Assembly: GCA_900299255.1 (NCBI GenBank) | Contig: OMJB01000075.1 | Span: forward strand, 1-64,000 | Source: Sphingobacteriales bacterium | GTDB taxonomy: Bacteria; Bacteroidota; Bacteroidia; Chitinophagales; Chitinophagaceae | Direction: 5' to 3' | Length of the DNA: 64,000 nt | Shown here: positions 17,632 to 26,873 of the stretch, piece by piece | Layout of the letters: every line of letters starts with the position of its first letter | Position numbering within the stretch: position 1 is the stretch's first letter | Notes under the pieces: generated by a model | Told to the model about the DNA's origin: nothing | Databases searched by the model: none | The model's input: the letters and a program-made list of their open reading frames with translations, nothing else | Position numbers and translations under genes: made by a program

Positions 17632-19104
17632 ATGAGAAAAATCGCACTAATTACCATGTTGCTCCTTATCGGCATGGTTGAGTTGTCAGCAGCACGTCAG
17701 GCCTACAAGGTCCAGTTAAAGATGACGGATGTAAAAGATTCACTGGTGTACCTGGTACATTATTATGGTAAAGGGCGCCCTACCATTTTCATCACCGATT
17801 CGGCCAAACTTGACCATAACGGCAATGTGACCTTTACCAGCACCGATTCAACTTTCTGCGGTGGCATTTATATTATACTTATAGGCGATAAAGAGCGTAC
17901 CAATTTTGAATTTCTGCTGAACCGTGGTGATGACATAGGCATCACGGCAACAAAAAGCAAACTGCCTGATGGTGTGAAATTCAGGAACTCACCCGAAAAT
18001 GAGCGTTTTCAGGGATATGTAGATTACCTGAAAGGATTCAGTGCTGAACAGGACAAACTGAAAGAAGAAATAAAAAAAGCAAAGACAGCGTCTGATACAG
18101 ACGTGATCCGCAAGAAGTCGGTAGCCTCATCAAAGAAGCTTACAGAGTACAGGCGTGAATATGCAAAATCTCATCCGGGCACATTGCTGTCGGCTGTGTT
18201 TAACGCAATGGAAACACCCGAAATACCAGAAGGCGTGCACTACCTGGAGGACGGTAAAACAAAAGACTCGACGTATGCATACCGCTACTATAAAGCACAC
18301 TACTGGGATGGATTTGATTTTCGCGACGACAGGCTGATCTACACGCCCCTGTACGACTCGAGGATTGAAGAATTTATGACCAAACTGGTAGTGCCATGGC
18401 CAGACAGCATGGAAAAAGAATGCGATATTCTGCTGAAGAAAACCAAGGGCACCAGGGATATGTTCCACTATACGCTGTGGTGGCTAACGCACAATGTAGA
18501 GAACAGCAAGGTGATGGGTATGGACGAGGTGTTTGTGTACCTGGTGGAGAACTACTACATGAAAGGAGATGCGTTCTGGCTGACAAATGACGAACTGACC
18601 AAGTACCTGGACCGTGCGCAGAAAATAGCGCCAAACGTGATTGGCAATATTGCGCCTGAAATAAAGTTGCCTAATATTGTTACCAAGAAGGAGGAGAGCC
18701 TGCTGAACACAAAAGCAAAGTACACAGTAGTTGTGTTTTACTCGCCTACCTGCGGCCACTGCCAGCATGAAATGCCGAGCCTCGATTCGCTGTATGAAAA
18801 TGTGCTGAAAGCAAAAGGCGTGAAAATGTTTACGGTAGCAACTGAGGGCGAAGAAAAAGCGATCACTGATTTCATTACCAAGTATAAGATAGATAGCTGG
18901 ATCAATACATCAGACCCGGGGCATACGAGTGATTACCACAACAAGTATGATGTGTATAGCACACCAACTATTTACCTGCTGGATGAGAAGAAAATCATCA
19001 GAGGCAAAAGGCTTGACCATGCTAATATTGCCAGTGTGATTGAAATGCTGGAAAAGAAAGCAAAGAACAAAGAGAAAAATGCTAGTGCAAGGACAGGACA
19101 ATAA
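17632..19104 (+). CDS. Periplasmic TlpA-like thioredoxin-fold protein with DUF4369/DUF5106-type N-terminus (copy A)
   Basis: 490 aa. Signal peptide MRKIALITMLLLIGMVELSAA; the ATG at 17632 is preferred over a TTG two codons earlier. Residues about 25-130 resemble the DUF4369 beta domain, 190-340 the helical DUF5106-like region (NVENSKVMGMDEVFVYLVEN), and 345-470 a thioredoxin fold with active site CGHC in YSPTCGHCQHEMPSLDSL and cis-Pro loop STPTIYLL. Probably a thiol-disulfide reductase in the periplasm, anchored or soluble. The paralogue follows at 19360, and a PPIase after it, so the group looks like an envelope protein-folding unit. Confidence 0.88.
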   Translation: MRKIALITMLLLIGMVELSAARQAYKVQLKMTDVKDSLVYLVHYYGKGRPTIFITDSAKLDHNGNVTFTSTDSTFCGGIYIILIGDKERTNFEFLLNRGDDIGITATKSKLPDGVKFRNSPENERFQGYVDYLKGFSAEQDKLKEEIKKAKTASDTDVIRKKSVASSKKLTEYRREYAKSHPGTLLSAVFNAMETPEIPEGVHYLEDGKTKDSTYAYRYYKAHYWDGFDFRDDRLIYTPLYDSRIEEFMTKLVVPWPDSMEKECDILLKKTKGTRDMFHYTLWWLTHNVENSKVMGMDEVFVYLVENYYMKGDAFWLTNDELTKYLDRAQKIAPNVIGNIAPEIKLPNIVTKKEESLLNTKAKYTVVVFYSPTCGHCQHEMPSLDSLYENVLKAKGVKMFTVATEGEEKAITDFITKYKIDSWINTSDPGHTSDYHNKYDVYSTPTIYLLDEKKIIRGKRLDHANIASVIEMLEKKAKNKEKNASARTGQ

Positions 19105-19121
19105 GAGATTTTAAATAATGT

Positions 19122-19153
19122 AAAAAGGGCATCATAATTGGTTCCCCTTTTTT
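19122..19153 (+). terminator. Rho-independent terminator after TlpA-like copy A
   Basis: AAAAAGGG (19122-19129) pairs with CCCTTTTT (19145-19152) across a 15-nt loop, ending in T6. It isolates copy A from copy B, which has its own promoter. Confidence 0.65.
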
Positions 19154-19254
19154 ATTGGTTCTAAAGAGCATGTGTTTCATTTTTTACTGCTAATAGTAAG
19201 CTGACATTTTATTTCATTTTCAATATGTAAAAAATGTGTTATAAAGTGTTGTTT

Positions 19255-19335
19255 GCTTAAATCAATTGGGATACACCGATTTTATGGTTTATTTTTGATT
19301 TTTAATACCAACATAAAGCGTTTTTATTCCGTCTT
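19255..19335 (+). repeat. Duplicated promoter region, copy B (-7 box 19290-19297)
   Basis: Homologous to 17519-17598. Contains the exact -7 box TATTTTTG (19290-19297) and a TTG 21 nt upstream (in AATTGGG). The conservation of the block upstream of both genes suggests the duplication carried the promoter and that both copies are expressed alike. Confidence 0.7.
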
Positions 19336-19359
19336 AAAGGGGGAATCAACAAAAAAATT

Positions 19360-20814
19360 ATGAACCGAATCTTATTAGTGGCCATTCTGGTATTATCTGG
19401 TATGGTGAATACTTCATTTGCGCGTGGCGGCTACAAAATCCATCTTAAGATACCGGGAGTCAAAGATTCGGTAGTGTACCTGGTTCATTATTATGGAAAA
19501 CCTTTACCTTCTATTTACAAAAGAGACTCGGCTAGATTTGACAAAAACGGAAATGCTGAATTTAAAAGTGCGGACAGCAGTTTTAATGGCGGTATATATA
19601 TGATCCTGCTGGGCGACAGAAAGACCTATTTTGAGTTTCTGCTGAATGCCGGCGACGATATGACCGTGAGTGCTGATCTTAGCAAACTGCCAGAAGGTGT
19701 GAAATTTAAGAATTCGCCCGAAAATGAAAGGTTTCAGCAGTATGTTGATTTTCTGGGTACTTACGGCAAGAAACAGCAGGACCTGCAGAAGGAGCTCAAA
19801 GAAGCAAAGACGCATGCAGACTCGATGGAGGTAAGGAAGAAAGGCGTTACAGCATCCAAAGAGTTAACTAATTACCGTAAGGCTTATGCCAAAGAACATC
19901 CGAACACATTGCTGGCATCTATATTTAATGCTTTATCTACACCTCAGGTACCGGATGGTGATCATTTTCTGCCAGACGGTGTAACCCGCGATTCTACGTT
20001 TGCATACAATTATTACAAATCGCACTTCTGGGATGGCTTTGATTTTCAGGATGACCGCCTGATACATGCCCCCATTTATGATGCCAAGCTGGATGAGTAT
20101 TTCAATAAGCTGGTGCTGCCATGGCCCGACAGTGTGGAGAAAGAGGCCGATGTGCTGTTGAAAAAGAGCCATGGTACTAAAGATATCTTTAAGTACACGC
20201 TCTGGTGGCTTACCAGAAATGTAGAGAACAGCAAGGTGATGGGCATGGACGAGGTGTTTGTGTACCTGGTGGAGAACTACTACATGAAGGGCGATGCGTT
20301 CTGGCTAACCAACGATGAACTGACCAAGTACATGGACAGGGCACAGAAAATTGCACCTAACGTTATTGGTAACATAGCACCCGAGGTCAAGGTGCCTAAT
20401 GTGGTGAGCAAAGGCCTGGAGAGCCTGTATGGCCTGAAGGCAAAGTATACACTACTGGTGTTTTACTCGCCCAGCTGTGGCCATTGCCAGCACGAGCTGC
20501 CCTCGCTGGACTCACTGTACAGGAAGGAACTAAAATCTAAAGGGGTAAAAGTGTTTACTGTGGCAACAGAAGGTGAAGACAAGTCAATCATTGATTTTAT
20601 TACAAAAAACAAACTGGAGGAGTGGACCAATACATGGGATCATGACCATATAGGCGACTGGAGGGGAAAGTATGATGTGTATAGCACGCCAACTATTTAC
20701 CTGCTGGATGAGAAAAAGATTATAAGGGGCAAGCGTATTGACCACACCAACCTGGGTGGCCTGATAGATATGCTTGAAGCCAAAGCAAAAAAAATGAACA
20801 AAACGAAATCCTAA
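19360..20814 (+). CDS. Periplasmic TlpA-like thioredoxin-fold protein (copy B)
   Basis: 484 aa paralogue of the preceding gene with the same plan: signal peptide (MNRILLVAILVLSGMVNTSFA), DUF4369-like domain, DUF5106-like helical region and thioredoxin domain with YSPSCGHCQHELPSLDSL. A block around residues 290-340 is almost identical to copy A (NVENSKVMGMDEVFVYLVEN and beyond), while the flanks differ freely. The PPIase gene starts 7 nt after its stop, so these two are cotranscribed. Confidence 0.88.
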   Translation: MNRILLVAILVLSGMVNTSFARGGYKIHLKIPGVKDSVVYLVHYYGKPLPSIYKRDSARFDKNGNAEFKSADSSFNGGIYMILLGDRKTYFEFLLNAGDDMTVSADLSKLPEGVKFKNSPENERFQQYVDFLGTYGKKQQDLQKELKEAKTHADSMEVRKKGVTASKELTNYRKAYAKEHPNTLLASIFNALSTPQVPDGDHFLPDGVTRDSTFAYNYYKSHFWDGFDFQDDRLIHAPIYDAKLDEYFNKLVLPWPDSVEKEADVLLKKSHGTKDIFKYTLWWLTRNVENSKVMGMDEVFVYLVENYYMKGDAFWLTNDELTKYMDRAQKIAPNVIGNIAPEVKVPNVVSKGLESLYGLKAKYTLLVFYSPSCGHCQHELPSLDSLYRKELKSKGVKVFTVATEGEDKSIIDFITKNKLEEWTNTWDHDHIGDWRGKYDVYSTPTIYLLDEKKIIRGKRIDHTNLGGLIDMLEAKAKKMNKTKS

Positions 20815-20821
20815 AAATAGA

Positions 20822-22786
20822 ATGACAATGCGAAAACTTTTATTTACCGGTATTATTACCTGCCTGAGCCTGGGCGTGTCTTATGCACAGGTTTTGTTTA
20901 CTTATGGGCCTCACTCTGTAACCAAGGAAGAATTTTTAAGGGTATACAAGAAGAACAGTATCAACAAAAAGCCAGACATGTCTGACACCGCGCTGAGGAG
21001 TTACCTGGACCTGTATGCACTCTTCAGAATGAAGGTAGCGGAAGCAGATAAGCAGAAGCTGGACACTGTGGAGTCTATTGGCAAGGAGCTGGATAATTAC
21101 CGCAAACAGCTGGCTAAAAATTACCTGACTGATGAGGCAGCCATCAACAAGCTGATACGTGAAGCTTACGACAGGATGAAGGAAGATGTGAAGGTCGCAC
21201 ACATATTGGTAAGCTGTGCGCCGGGAACAGACACTATGGCAGCGTGGAAGAAAATAGATAGTATATACCGTGTGATAGACAGTAAGAAAAGTGATTTTGA
21301 GTCAATGGCGAAAGAATGCTCAGATGACAAGGGGTCGAAAGACCGCGGCGGAGAACTTGGTTATTTTACCTCGCTGCAGTACATATATGCGTTTGAAAAT
21401 GCTGCGTATTCAACACCCGTTGGCAAAATATCCAAGCCGTTTAAAACACAGTTTGGTTACCACATAGTGAAAGTGCTGGACAGGCACCCTGACCGCGGAA
21501 CGGTAAAGGTGGCGCAGATAATGATACAGACATCAAAGGCTAAGGGCGAAGAGGGTGTAATAGCTGTCCGCAAGCGTGCAGACAGCGTAGTGGCTATGTT
21601 GAAGAACGGAGCCTCTTTCTCTGAGCTGGTAATGAAATATTCTGATGACCAGTATTCTGTAAAAGACAGTGGTGTGCTGAAGCCATTTGGTGCCGGCCGC
21701 ATGGTGATGGAGTTTGAAAATGCTGCATTTGCGCTGAAAAAGCCGGGTGATATATCTGAGCCGGTAAAGACTGAATATGGTTTTCACATCATAAAGCTGA
21801 TATCTAAAACACCGCTGCAGCCTTTTGATACAGTGATGCCACAGATCAAGCATAAAGTAGAAAACGACTCGCGTGCGCAGTATGCCAAGGAGTATTTCTT
21901 TAACAAGATTAAGGAGAAGAACGGCTTTAAAGAGTACCCTGCTGCTTACAAGGCACTGGCCGACAAGATTATCAGCACAGTACCTGATACCGGCAAGAAT
22001 GCTAAAACCATCAGTGCTGATGACTATAAAGGCATGAACAGCCCCATATTTGTGCTGGCGGGCAAGAACTATACACAAAGCGATTTTGCAACGTTTGTAG
22101 AAAAACTGACACATGGAAAACTGAACGGGCCTAAAGCAACTGTGATAGGCGATGCCTACAAGCTGTATGTAAATAACGTAGTAAATGATTTTGAAGAGCA
22201 CAAGCTGGTAGACGAACACCCTGACTTTAAGCACCTGATGCAGGAATACCGCGATGGTATTATGCTGTTTGAACTGATGGACCGCAATGTATGGAGCAAG
22301 GCTGCACACGATTCGGTAGGGCTGGCTTCCTTTTACGAGGCACATAAAGCCAAGTATATGTGGGATGCAGGCTTTGCCGGTGGTGTGTATAAATTCAAAA
22401 CCAAGGGTTTGTTTGATACCGGCCTGGCTATGCTGAAGGGCAATGCAACAGATGAGGCAATTGTGAAAGAAATAAACAATGGCAACCATCCTGATGGTGT
22501 AACGGTGCAGAGGGGCCATTATGAGTTCTCTCATTTTAAAGATGCAACACTTGCCGAGCTGCAGAAAGATAAAATGAAGGTGATTGCCAACCCGAACGGA
22601 ACCTACACTGTGGTAGTGGCAAAAGAGGTGTTCGCCGGACAAAGCCAAAAATCGCTGGATGAGGCGAGGGGCTATGTAGTAGCTGAATACCAGGACTATC
22701 TGGAAAAACAATGGAATGAAAAGATGCGCAAAGATTACCCGCTGAAAGTTAATGAGGCGGTGCTGAAAAGCGCTGCGAAGAAATAA
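20822..22786 (+). CDS. Periplasmic peptidyl-prolyl isomerase, SurA/PpiC type with two rotamase domains
   Basis: 654 aa. Signal peptide MTMRKLLFTGIITCLSLGVSYAQ. An N-terminal helical chaperone part (25-115) precedes two parvulin domains: about 122-218 (VKVAHILVSCAP to FGYHIVKVLDR) and 226-330 (VKVAQIMIQTSK to YGFHIIKLISK). A long C-terminal region (to 654) resembles the remainder of Bacteroidetes SurA-like proteins. Role: folding of outer-membrane or secreted proteins. It is coupled to TlpA-like copy B and ends at a strong terminator. Confidence 0.88.
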   Translation: MTMRKLLFTGIITCLSLGVSYAQVLFTYGPHSVTKEEFLRVYKKNSINKKPDMSDTALRSYLDLYALFRMKVAEADKQKLDTVESIGKELDNYRKQLAKNYLTDEAAINKLIREAYDRMKEDVKVAHILVSCAPGTDTMAAWKKIDSIYRVIDSKKSDFESMAKECSDDKGSKDRGGELGYFTSLQYIYAFENAAYSTPVGKISKPFKTQFGYHIVKVLDRHPDRGTVKVAQIMIQTSKAKGEEGVIAVRKRADSVVAMLKNGASFSELVMKYSDDQYSVKDSGVLKPFGAGRMVMEFENAAFALKKPGDISEPVKTEYGFHIIKLISKTPLQPFDTVMPQIKHKVENDSRAQYAKEYFFNKIKEKNGFKEYPAAYKALADKIISTVPDTGKNAKTISADDYKGMNSPIFVLAGKNYTQSDFATFVEKLTHGKLNGPKATVIGDAYKLYVNNVVNDFEEHKLVDEHPDFKHLMQEYRDGIMLFELMDRNVWSKAAHDSVGLASFYEAHKAKYMWDAGFAGGVYKFKTKGLFDTGLAMLKGNATDEAIVKEINNGNHPDGVTVQRGHYEFSHFKDATLAELQKDKMKVIANPNGTYTVVVAKEVFAGQSQKSLDEARGYVVAEYQDYLEKQWNEKMRKDYPLKVNEAVLKSAAKK

Positions 22787-22805
22787 GAACCATTAAATAC
22801 TGAAT

Positions 22806-22835
22806 AGCCTCCGGAACCCCCGGGGGCTATTTTTG
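22806..22835 (+). terminator. Rho-independent terminator after the PPIase gene
   Basis: Nine-bp GC-rich stem (AGCCTCCGG with CCGGGGGCT, one T-G pair, 5-nt loop) followed by ATTTTTG. Confidence 0.85.
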
Positions 22836-22920
22836 TTACAAATGGTTGCCTGAGTGTATTTTGATGCCTTATTATTACTTACTTTTATCAAAATCAGTTT
22901 ACCAGGCAAAAGAGTTTCAG

Positions 22921-24324
22921 ATGAAAATAGCGTTTCATGGCGCAGCCAGAACAGTTACTGGGTCAAAGCACCTGCTGCACATCAACCCGGATATAAAAAT
23001 CCTTCTGGATTGTGGCATGTTTCAGGGGATGGGCAAGGAGACCCTGGAACTGAACAGTAGCTGGGGATTTGCTCCGGCTGAGTTGCACTATGTGATCCTT
23101 TCGCATGCGCATATTGACCACATAGGGCTGCTGCCCAAGCTGGTAAAAGATGGCTACAGCGGCCCCATATTCTGCACGCCGCAAACCATGGAGCTGGCAA
23201 AGATTTTGCTGCTTGATTCGGCACGGATACAGGAATCGGATGTACAGCATATCAATAAAATGCGGCAAAAGCAAGGCAGGGCAGTGGTGCAGGCTTTGTA
23301 TACCGAGGAGGATGCAAGAGATGTGTTTCCGTTGTTTATGACGCTGCCTTACAACCAGCCAATGAAATTATGCCAGGAAGTGGAGCTGATGTATACCGAC
23401 TGTGGCCACATTATAGGCAGTGCAGCAGTAAACTTAAAGATCAAGGAAGAAGGAACAACAACACGGCTCACATTCAGCGGTGATGTGGGCAGGTACAACG
23501 ACCTGATACTAAGGCCCCCGGAGCCGTTTCCGCAGGCAGATAGTATTATACTTGAATCAACCTACGGCAACCGGCTGCATGATGTGGTAACCCCATCTGC
23601 CGACAGGCTGCTGGAGTATGTAGAACATACCTGCCTGAGCAAAAAGGGCAAGCTCATCATTCCGGCATTCAGTGTAGGGCGTACTCAGGAGATACTGTAC
23701 CTGCTGAACAGGCTGGAAACAGAACACAGGCTGCCAAAACTGAATTATTATGTAGACAGCCCGCTGTCTATATTAGTGACCCAGTTTGCCAAGCACCATC
23801 CCGAATCGTTTAATAAAGATGTGCAGGCGTTGCTTCAGCAAGACGAAGATGTATTTGCATTTGAGGGGCTTCATTACCTGAAAACAGCAGAAGAGTCTAT
23901 GAAGCTGAATTCATCGAAAGACCCGTGTGTGATCATATCGGCATCGGGTATGGCGGAAGCGGGCAGGGTGAAGCACCATATAGCACATAACATAGGCCAT
24001 TCGAGAAATACTATACTGATGGTGGGCTATTGTGAGCCGCACTCACTGGGGGGTAAGCTCAGGGCGGGCGATAAGCAGGTGACCATATACGGCGAGCAGC
24101 ATACAGTTCATGCCGAGGTAGGCGTAATAGAAACAATGAGTGCCCACGGCGACTACCACGACCTGATGCAGTGGCTGAGTTGTCAGGATGCCAGCCTGGT
24201 CAGCAAGTTAATACTGGTTCATGGCTCCTACGAGTCGCAGCAGGAATTCAGGGATAAACTGATGAAAAAGGGGTTTAAAGATGTGGAGATACCTGCCATG
24301 CATCAGGTAATAGGGTTGGGGTAG
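22921..24324 (+). CDS. Metallo-beta-lactamase/beta-CASP ribonuclease (CPSF/YsgA-like)
   Basis: 467 aa. Zinc motif HAHIDH (residues 62-67) in LSHAHIDHIGLLPKL, further metal ligands in DCGHIIGSA and FSGDVG, and a beta-CASP domain (IPAFSVGRTQEILYLL, DSPLSILVT, ISASGMAEAGRVKHH). Such exonuclease/RNA-processing proteins resemble the archaeal aCPSF and bacterial metallo-hydrolase families; substrate is probably RNA. The ATG at 22921 begins MKIAFHGAARTVTGS, the family's typical start; earlier in-frame codons are not used. Stands alone after the terminator at 22806. Confidence 0.9.
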   Translation: MKIAFHGAARTVTGSKHLLHINPDIKILLDCGMFQGMGKETLELNSSWGFAPAELHYVILSHAHIDHIGLLPKLVKDGYSGPIFCTPQTMELAKILLLDSARIQESDVQHINKMRQKQGRAVVQALYTEEDARDVFPLFMTLPYNQPMKLCQEVELMYTDCGHIIGSAAVNLKIKEEGTTTRLTFSGDVGRYNDLILRPPEPFPQADSIILESTYGNRLHDVVTPSADRLLEYVEHTCLSKKGKLIIPAFSVGRTQEILYLLNRLETEHRLPKLNYYVDSPLSILVTQFAKHHPESFNKDVQALLQQDEDVFAFEGLHYLKTAEESMKLNSSKDPCVIISASGMAEAGRVKHHIAHNIGHSRNTILMVGYCEPHSLGGKLRAGDKQVTIYGEQHTVHAEVGVIETMSAHGDYHDLMQWLSCQDASLVSKLILVHGSYESQQEFRDKLMKKGFKDVEIPAMHQVIGLG

Positions 24325-24537
24325 CTAATTCGCTCTGCCTACTGTGATTCTGGCACAGAGATTGCAGTTTCATTATTGCAGGATCAATGTTAAGAGAATT
24401 TTCGGAGATGGCAAGGAATTATGAGATCTGCAAGTGGGGCAAATGCTGGGGCGGATTCAAACTGTTTTTATAATCATATAATCTATTTATGGGTGGTTTT
24501 AATCAGATTTGTGGGTAAATAAATCTATGGCATATTT
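24325..24537. other. Non-coding spacer before the C10 protease promoter
   Basis: No open frame of note and no clear terminator after the beta-CASP gene. Only weak short hairpins. Just at its end lies TGGCATATTTTTTGTT (24528-24543), a near sigma54 element discussed in the findings. Confidence 0.5.
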
Positions 24538-24568
24538 TTTGTTGTATCAAGCTTAAGGGTTATGTTTG
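24538..24568 (+). promoter_or_regulatory. Housekeeping promoter of the C10 protease operon
   Basis: TTTG at 24538-24541 and TATGTTTG at 24561-24568 with a 19-nt spacer: both elements are exact for the Bacteroidetes consensus. The leader would be about 67 nt. Confidence 0.65.
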
Positions 24569-24641
24569 CATAATGCAGTTTTCTGTATTGATTTGTTACA
24601 ACTTTTACTAAAACCGAAAAATAAAATTTAAAATCAAGATC

Positions 24642-26873
24642 ATGAGGAAGTTAATGACGATTCGTGTCGCACTGGTAGTTTCACTTTTTACCGGAGCGGC
24701 ATCTTATGCCAAGCCTGTTGATGAGAATACGGCAAAAACGGTGGGCAGTAACTTTCTAATTTCTATGGGGGTACCGGGGGTTAGAAATGCTAATGACTTA
24801 AGCAAGGTGTATGTTGCCACTGATAATATCCAGGGGCAGGCAATCAATGATTACTATGTATTCAATATTGTTAACGGTAATGGTTACGTAATGGTTTCCG
24901 GTGACGACCTGTATACGCCCATTCTGTCTTATTCAAACGAGGGTTTGTTTGATGTAAACAATGTAGCCCCGGCAGCACAGGACTGGATAGACGGATACCA
25001 GAAGCAGATTTCTTATGTTGTAGCTAATAACGCACCTTTTCAGGAAGGCGTTGCCGAAAGCTGGGCACAGTATATGAAGCCGGTTACACGTGCCGGTGCA
25101 AAAACAACCGTAGTAACTCCGCTTATAACCACAAAATGGAATCAGGATGCACCGTACAACTGGAAAGACCCGGGTTCCGGGGCTACCAAAGCGTATACCG
25201 GATGCGTAGCTACTGCTATGGCGCAGATCATGAAATTCTGGAACTGGCCAACGGTTGGTACAGGTTCGCACTCTTATACAGCAGCAAACTATGCACCTGC
25301 TGTGCAATCTGCTGACTTTGGCAATACAGTATATGGCTGGAGTGGAATGCCCAATACCATCACCAGCAACAACATCAATATTGCCACATTGATGTACCAT
25401 GCAGGTGTGGGTGTTAATATGGATTTTGGCTACAGTGCAGCCGGCAGCGGAGCCTATTCAACATTTGACTGGTCGCCGATCACTAACTGTGCAGAATATG
25501 CTTTGAAAGCCTACTTCCATTACAAGCCTACATTGAAAGGCCTTTCGAGGGATGCTACACCAGCAGGGCTTCCTGCCATTGCTTATGCAACCTGGATCAA
25601 TTACCTGAAAACGGAATTGGATGCCGGCCGCCCAATGTATTATTCAGGCCGTGGTGCCTCTGGCGGGCACGCCTGGGTTTGCGACGGATATGACGCTACC
25701 AGCAACATGCACTTTAACTTTGGATGGGGAGGTGCCTCAGACGGATACTACTCTGTTAACAATGTAAACCCTGCAGCCCTGGGCGCTGGCGGTGGTGGTG
25801 GTAATTTTAACTCCAACCAGAATATTATTATCGGGATTATGCCTGATACTTATCCAACGTCTTCAGACAACATTAAACTGCTGGCGCACCTTGACTGCAC
25901 AACAAGTTCTCCTATGCAGTATGCAGCCGGTTTTTCAATTGTTACCAAGATACTTAACGGAACTACAGCCGCCTATAACGGTGATTTCTGTGCACAGGTA
26001 TTCAATTCATCAAACGTCCAGATCGGAACAGTTAGTACAGTTACCGGCCAGCACATCAATTCTGGTGACAGCAGCGCTGTCCTTACCTTTTCAAGCGGTG
26101 GCATGACAGGCATGGTGCCTGGCCAGAATGGTATGCCCGGCGTTTATAGTTATAGGATATTTTACCGTCCTACCGGATCTAGTACATGGGTGCCAGTAGG
26201 GGATAATGGCAATTTCATTAATTACAATCAGATGGAAGTATTGTATTCGCAGAACATCTTTTTGTATGACTCCCTGCATTTGTCAAGCCACGTTATTTCG
26301 CGCGGCGGTTCTCTGTCAATACCCAACACTAAAATAGGGAATTTAAGCACAGGTAATTTCAGTGGTTCCGTACAGGCTATATTGGTCAACTGTTTTACAG
26401 GGGTGCCTTATACTATTCAGGTGCTTACCGGACAGTTTATTGCATCATCAGGCATCGGTACCTTTAATTTTTCAACCCCTGCAGTTACAGCACCTGGTGG
26501 CACTTATGTTTTAGCTATCCAGCATTTGCCTGGCGGTACGGGAGCTGTTACAACAGGTGCTGACAGGTTTCAGAACCCCGTGCCATTCTACATTCTGGCT
26601 GGGGCCGATGTAATGCCTTTGTCTGATGTAGCTGAAAGGATAAATGTATATCCGAATCCGGCCAGTGACCAGCTGAACATTGACCTGATGGGTGCTGACA
26701 TTAGTTCGGTTTCTGTTACTGATATCAGTGGCCGTATGTTGATAAATCAAAACGTAAGTTCGGGCGAGGCACTGGTTACTGTACCTGTTGCAGAACTGGC
26801 GGCAGGAATGTATTTCGTGCAGCTGCATTCAGGAGCAGAGTCGGTTACTAAGAAAATCGTTATATCCAGATGA
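24642..26873 (+). CDS. Secreted C10 (streptopain-like) cysteine protease with T9SS sorting domain
   Basis: 743 aa. Signal peptide (to about 23), a Spi-type propeptide (24-150; NGNGYVMVSGDD), and a papain-like C10 catalytic domain with Cys188 in YTGCVATAMAQIMKFWNWP and His343 in GGHAWVCDGYD, then NFGWGG. Beta-rich linker domains follow (400-660). The last about 75 residues are a type IX secretion type-A sorting domain (VYPNPASDQLNID, TDISGRML, GMYFVQLHSG). Likely exported across the outer membrane and kept inactive by its propeptide until cleaved. Its stop overlaps the next start (ATGA). Confidence 0.92.
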   Translation: MRKLMTIRVALVVSLFTGAASYAKPVDENTAKTVGSNFLISMGVPGVRNANDLSKVYVATDNIQGQAINDYYVFNIVNGNGYVMVSGDDLYTPILSYSNEGLFDVNNVAPAAQDWIDGYQKQISYVVANNAPFQEGVAESWAQYMKPVTRAGAKTTVVTPLITTKWNQDAPYNWKDPGSGATKAYTGCVATAMAQIMKFWNWPTVGTGSHSYTAANYAPAVQSADFGNTVYGWSGMPNTITSNNINIATLMYHAGVGVNMDFGYSAAGSGAYSTFDWSPITNCAEYALKAYFHYKPTLKGLSRDATPAGLPAIAYATWINYLKTELDAGRPMYYSGRGASGGHAWVCDGYDATSNMHFNFGWGGASDGYYSVNNVNPAALGAGGGGGNFNSNQNIIIGIMPDTYPTSSDNIKLLAHLDCTTSSPMQYAAGFSIVTKILNGTTAAYNGDFCAQVFNSSNVQIGTVSTVTGQHINSGDSSAVLTFSSGGMTGMVPGQNGMPGVYSYRIFYRPTGSSTWVPVGDNGNFINYNQMEVLYSQNIFLYDSLHLSSHVISRGGSLSIPNTKIGNLSTGNFSGSVQAILVNCFTGVPYTIQVLTGQFIASSGIGTFNFSTPAVTAPGGTYVLAIQHLPGGTGAVTTGADRFQNPVPFYILAGADVMPLSDVAERINVYPNPASDQLNIDLMGADISSVSVTDISGRMLINQNVSSGEALVTVPVAELAAGMYFVQLHSGAESVTKKIVISR

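Noticed and set aside
21533-22711. 392-codon open frame on the minus strand
   Set aside because: Entirely inside the PPIase gene on the other strand; the product is rich in Cys, His, Phe and Tyr with no domain, typical of an antisense shadow.
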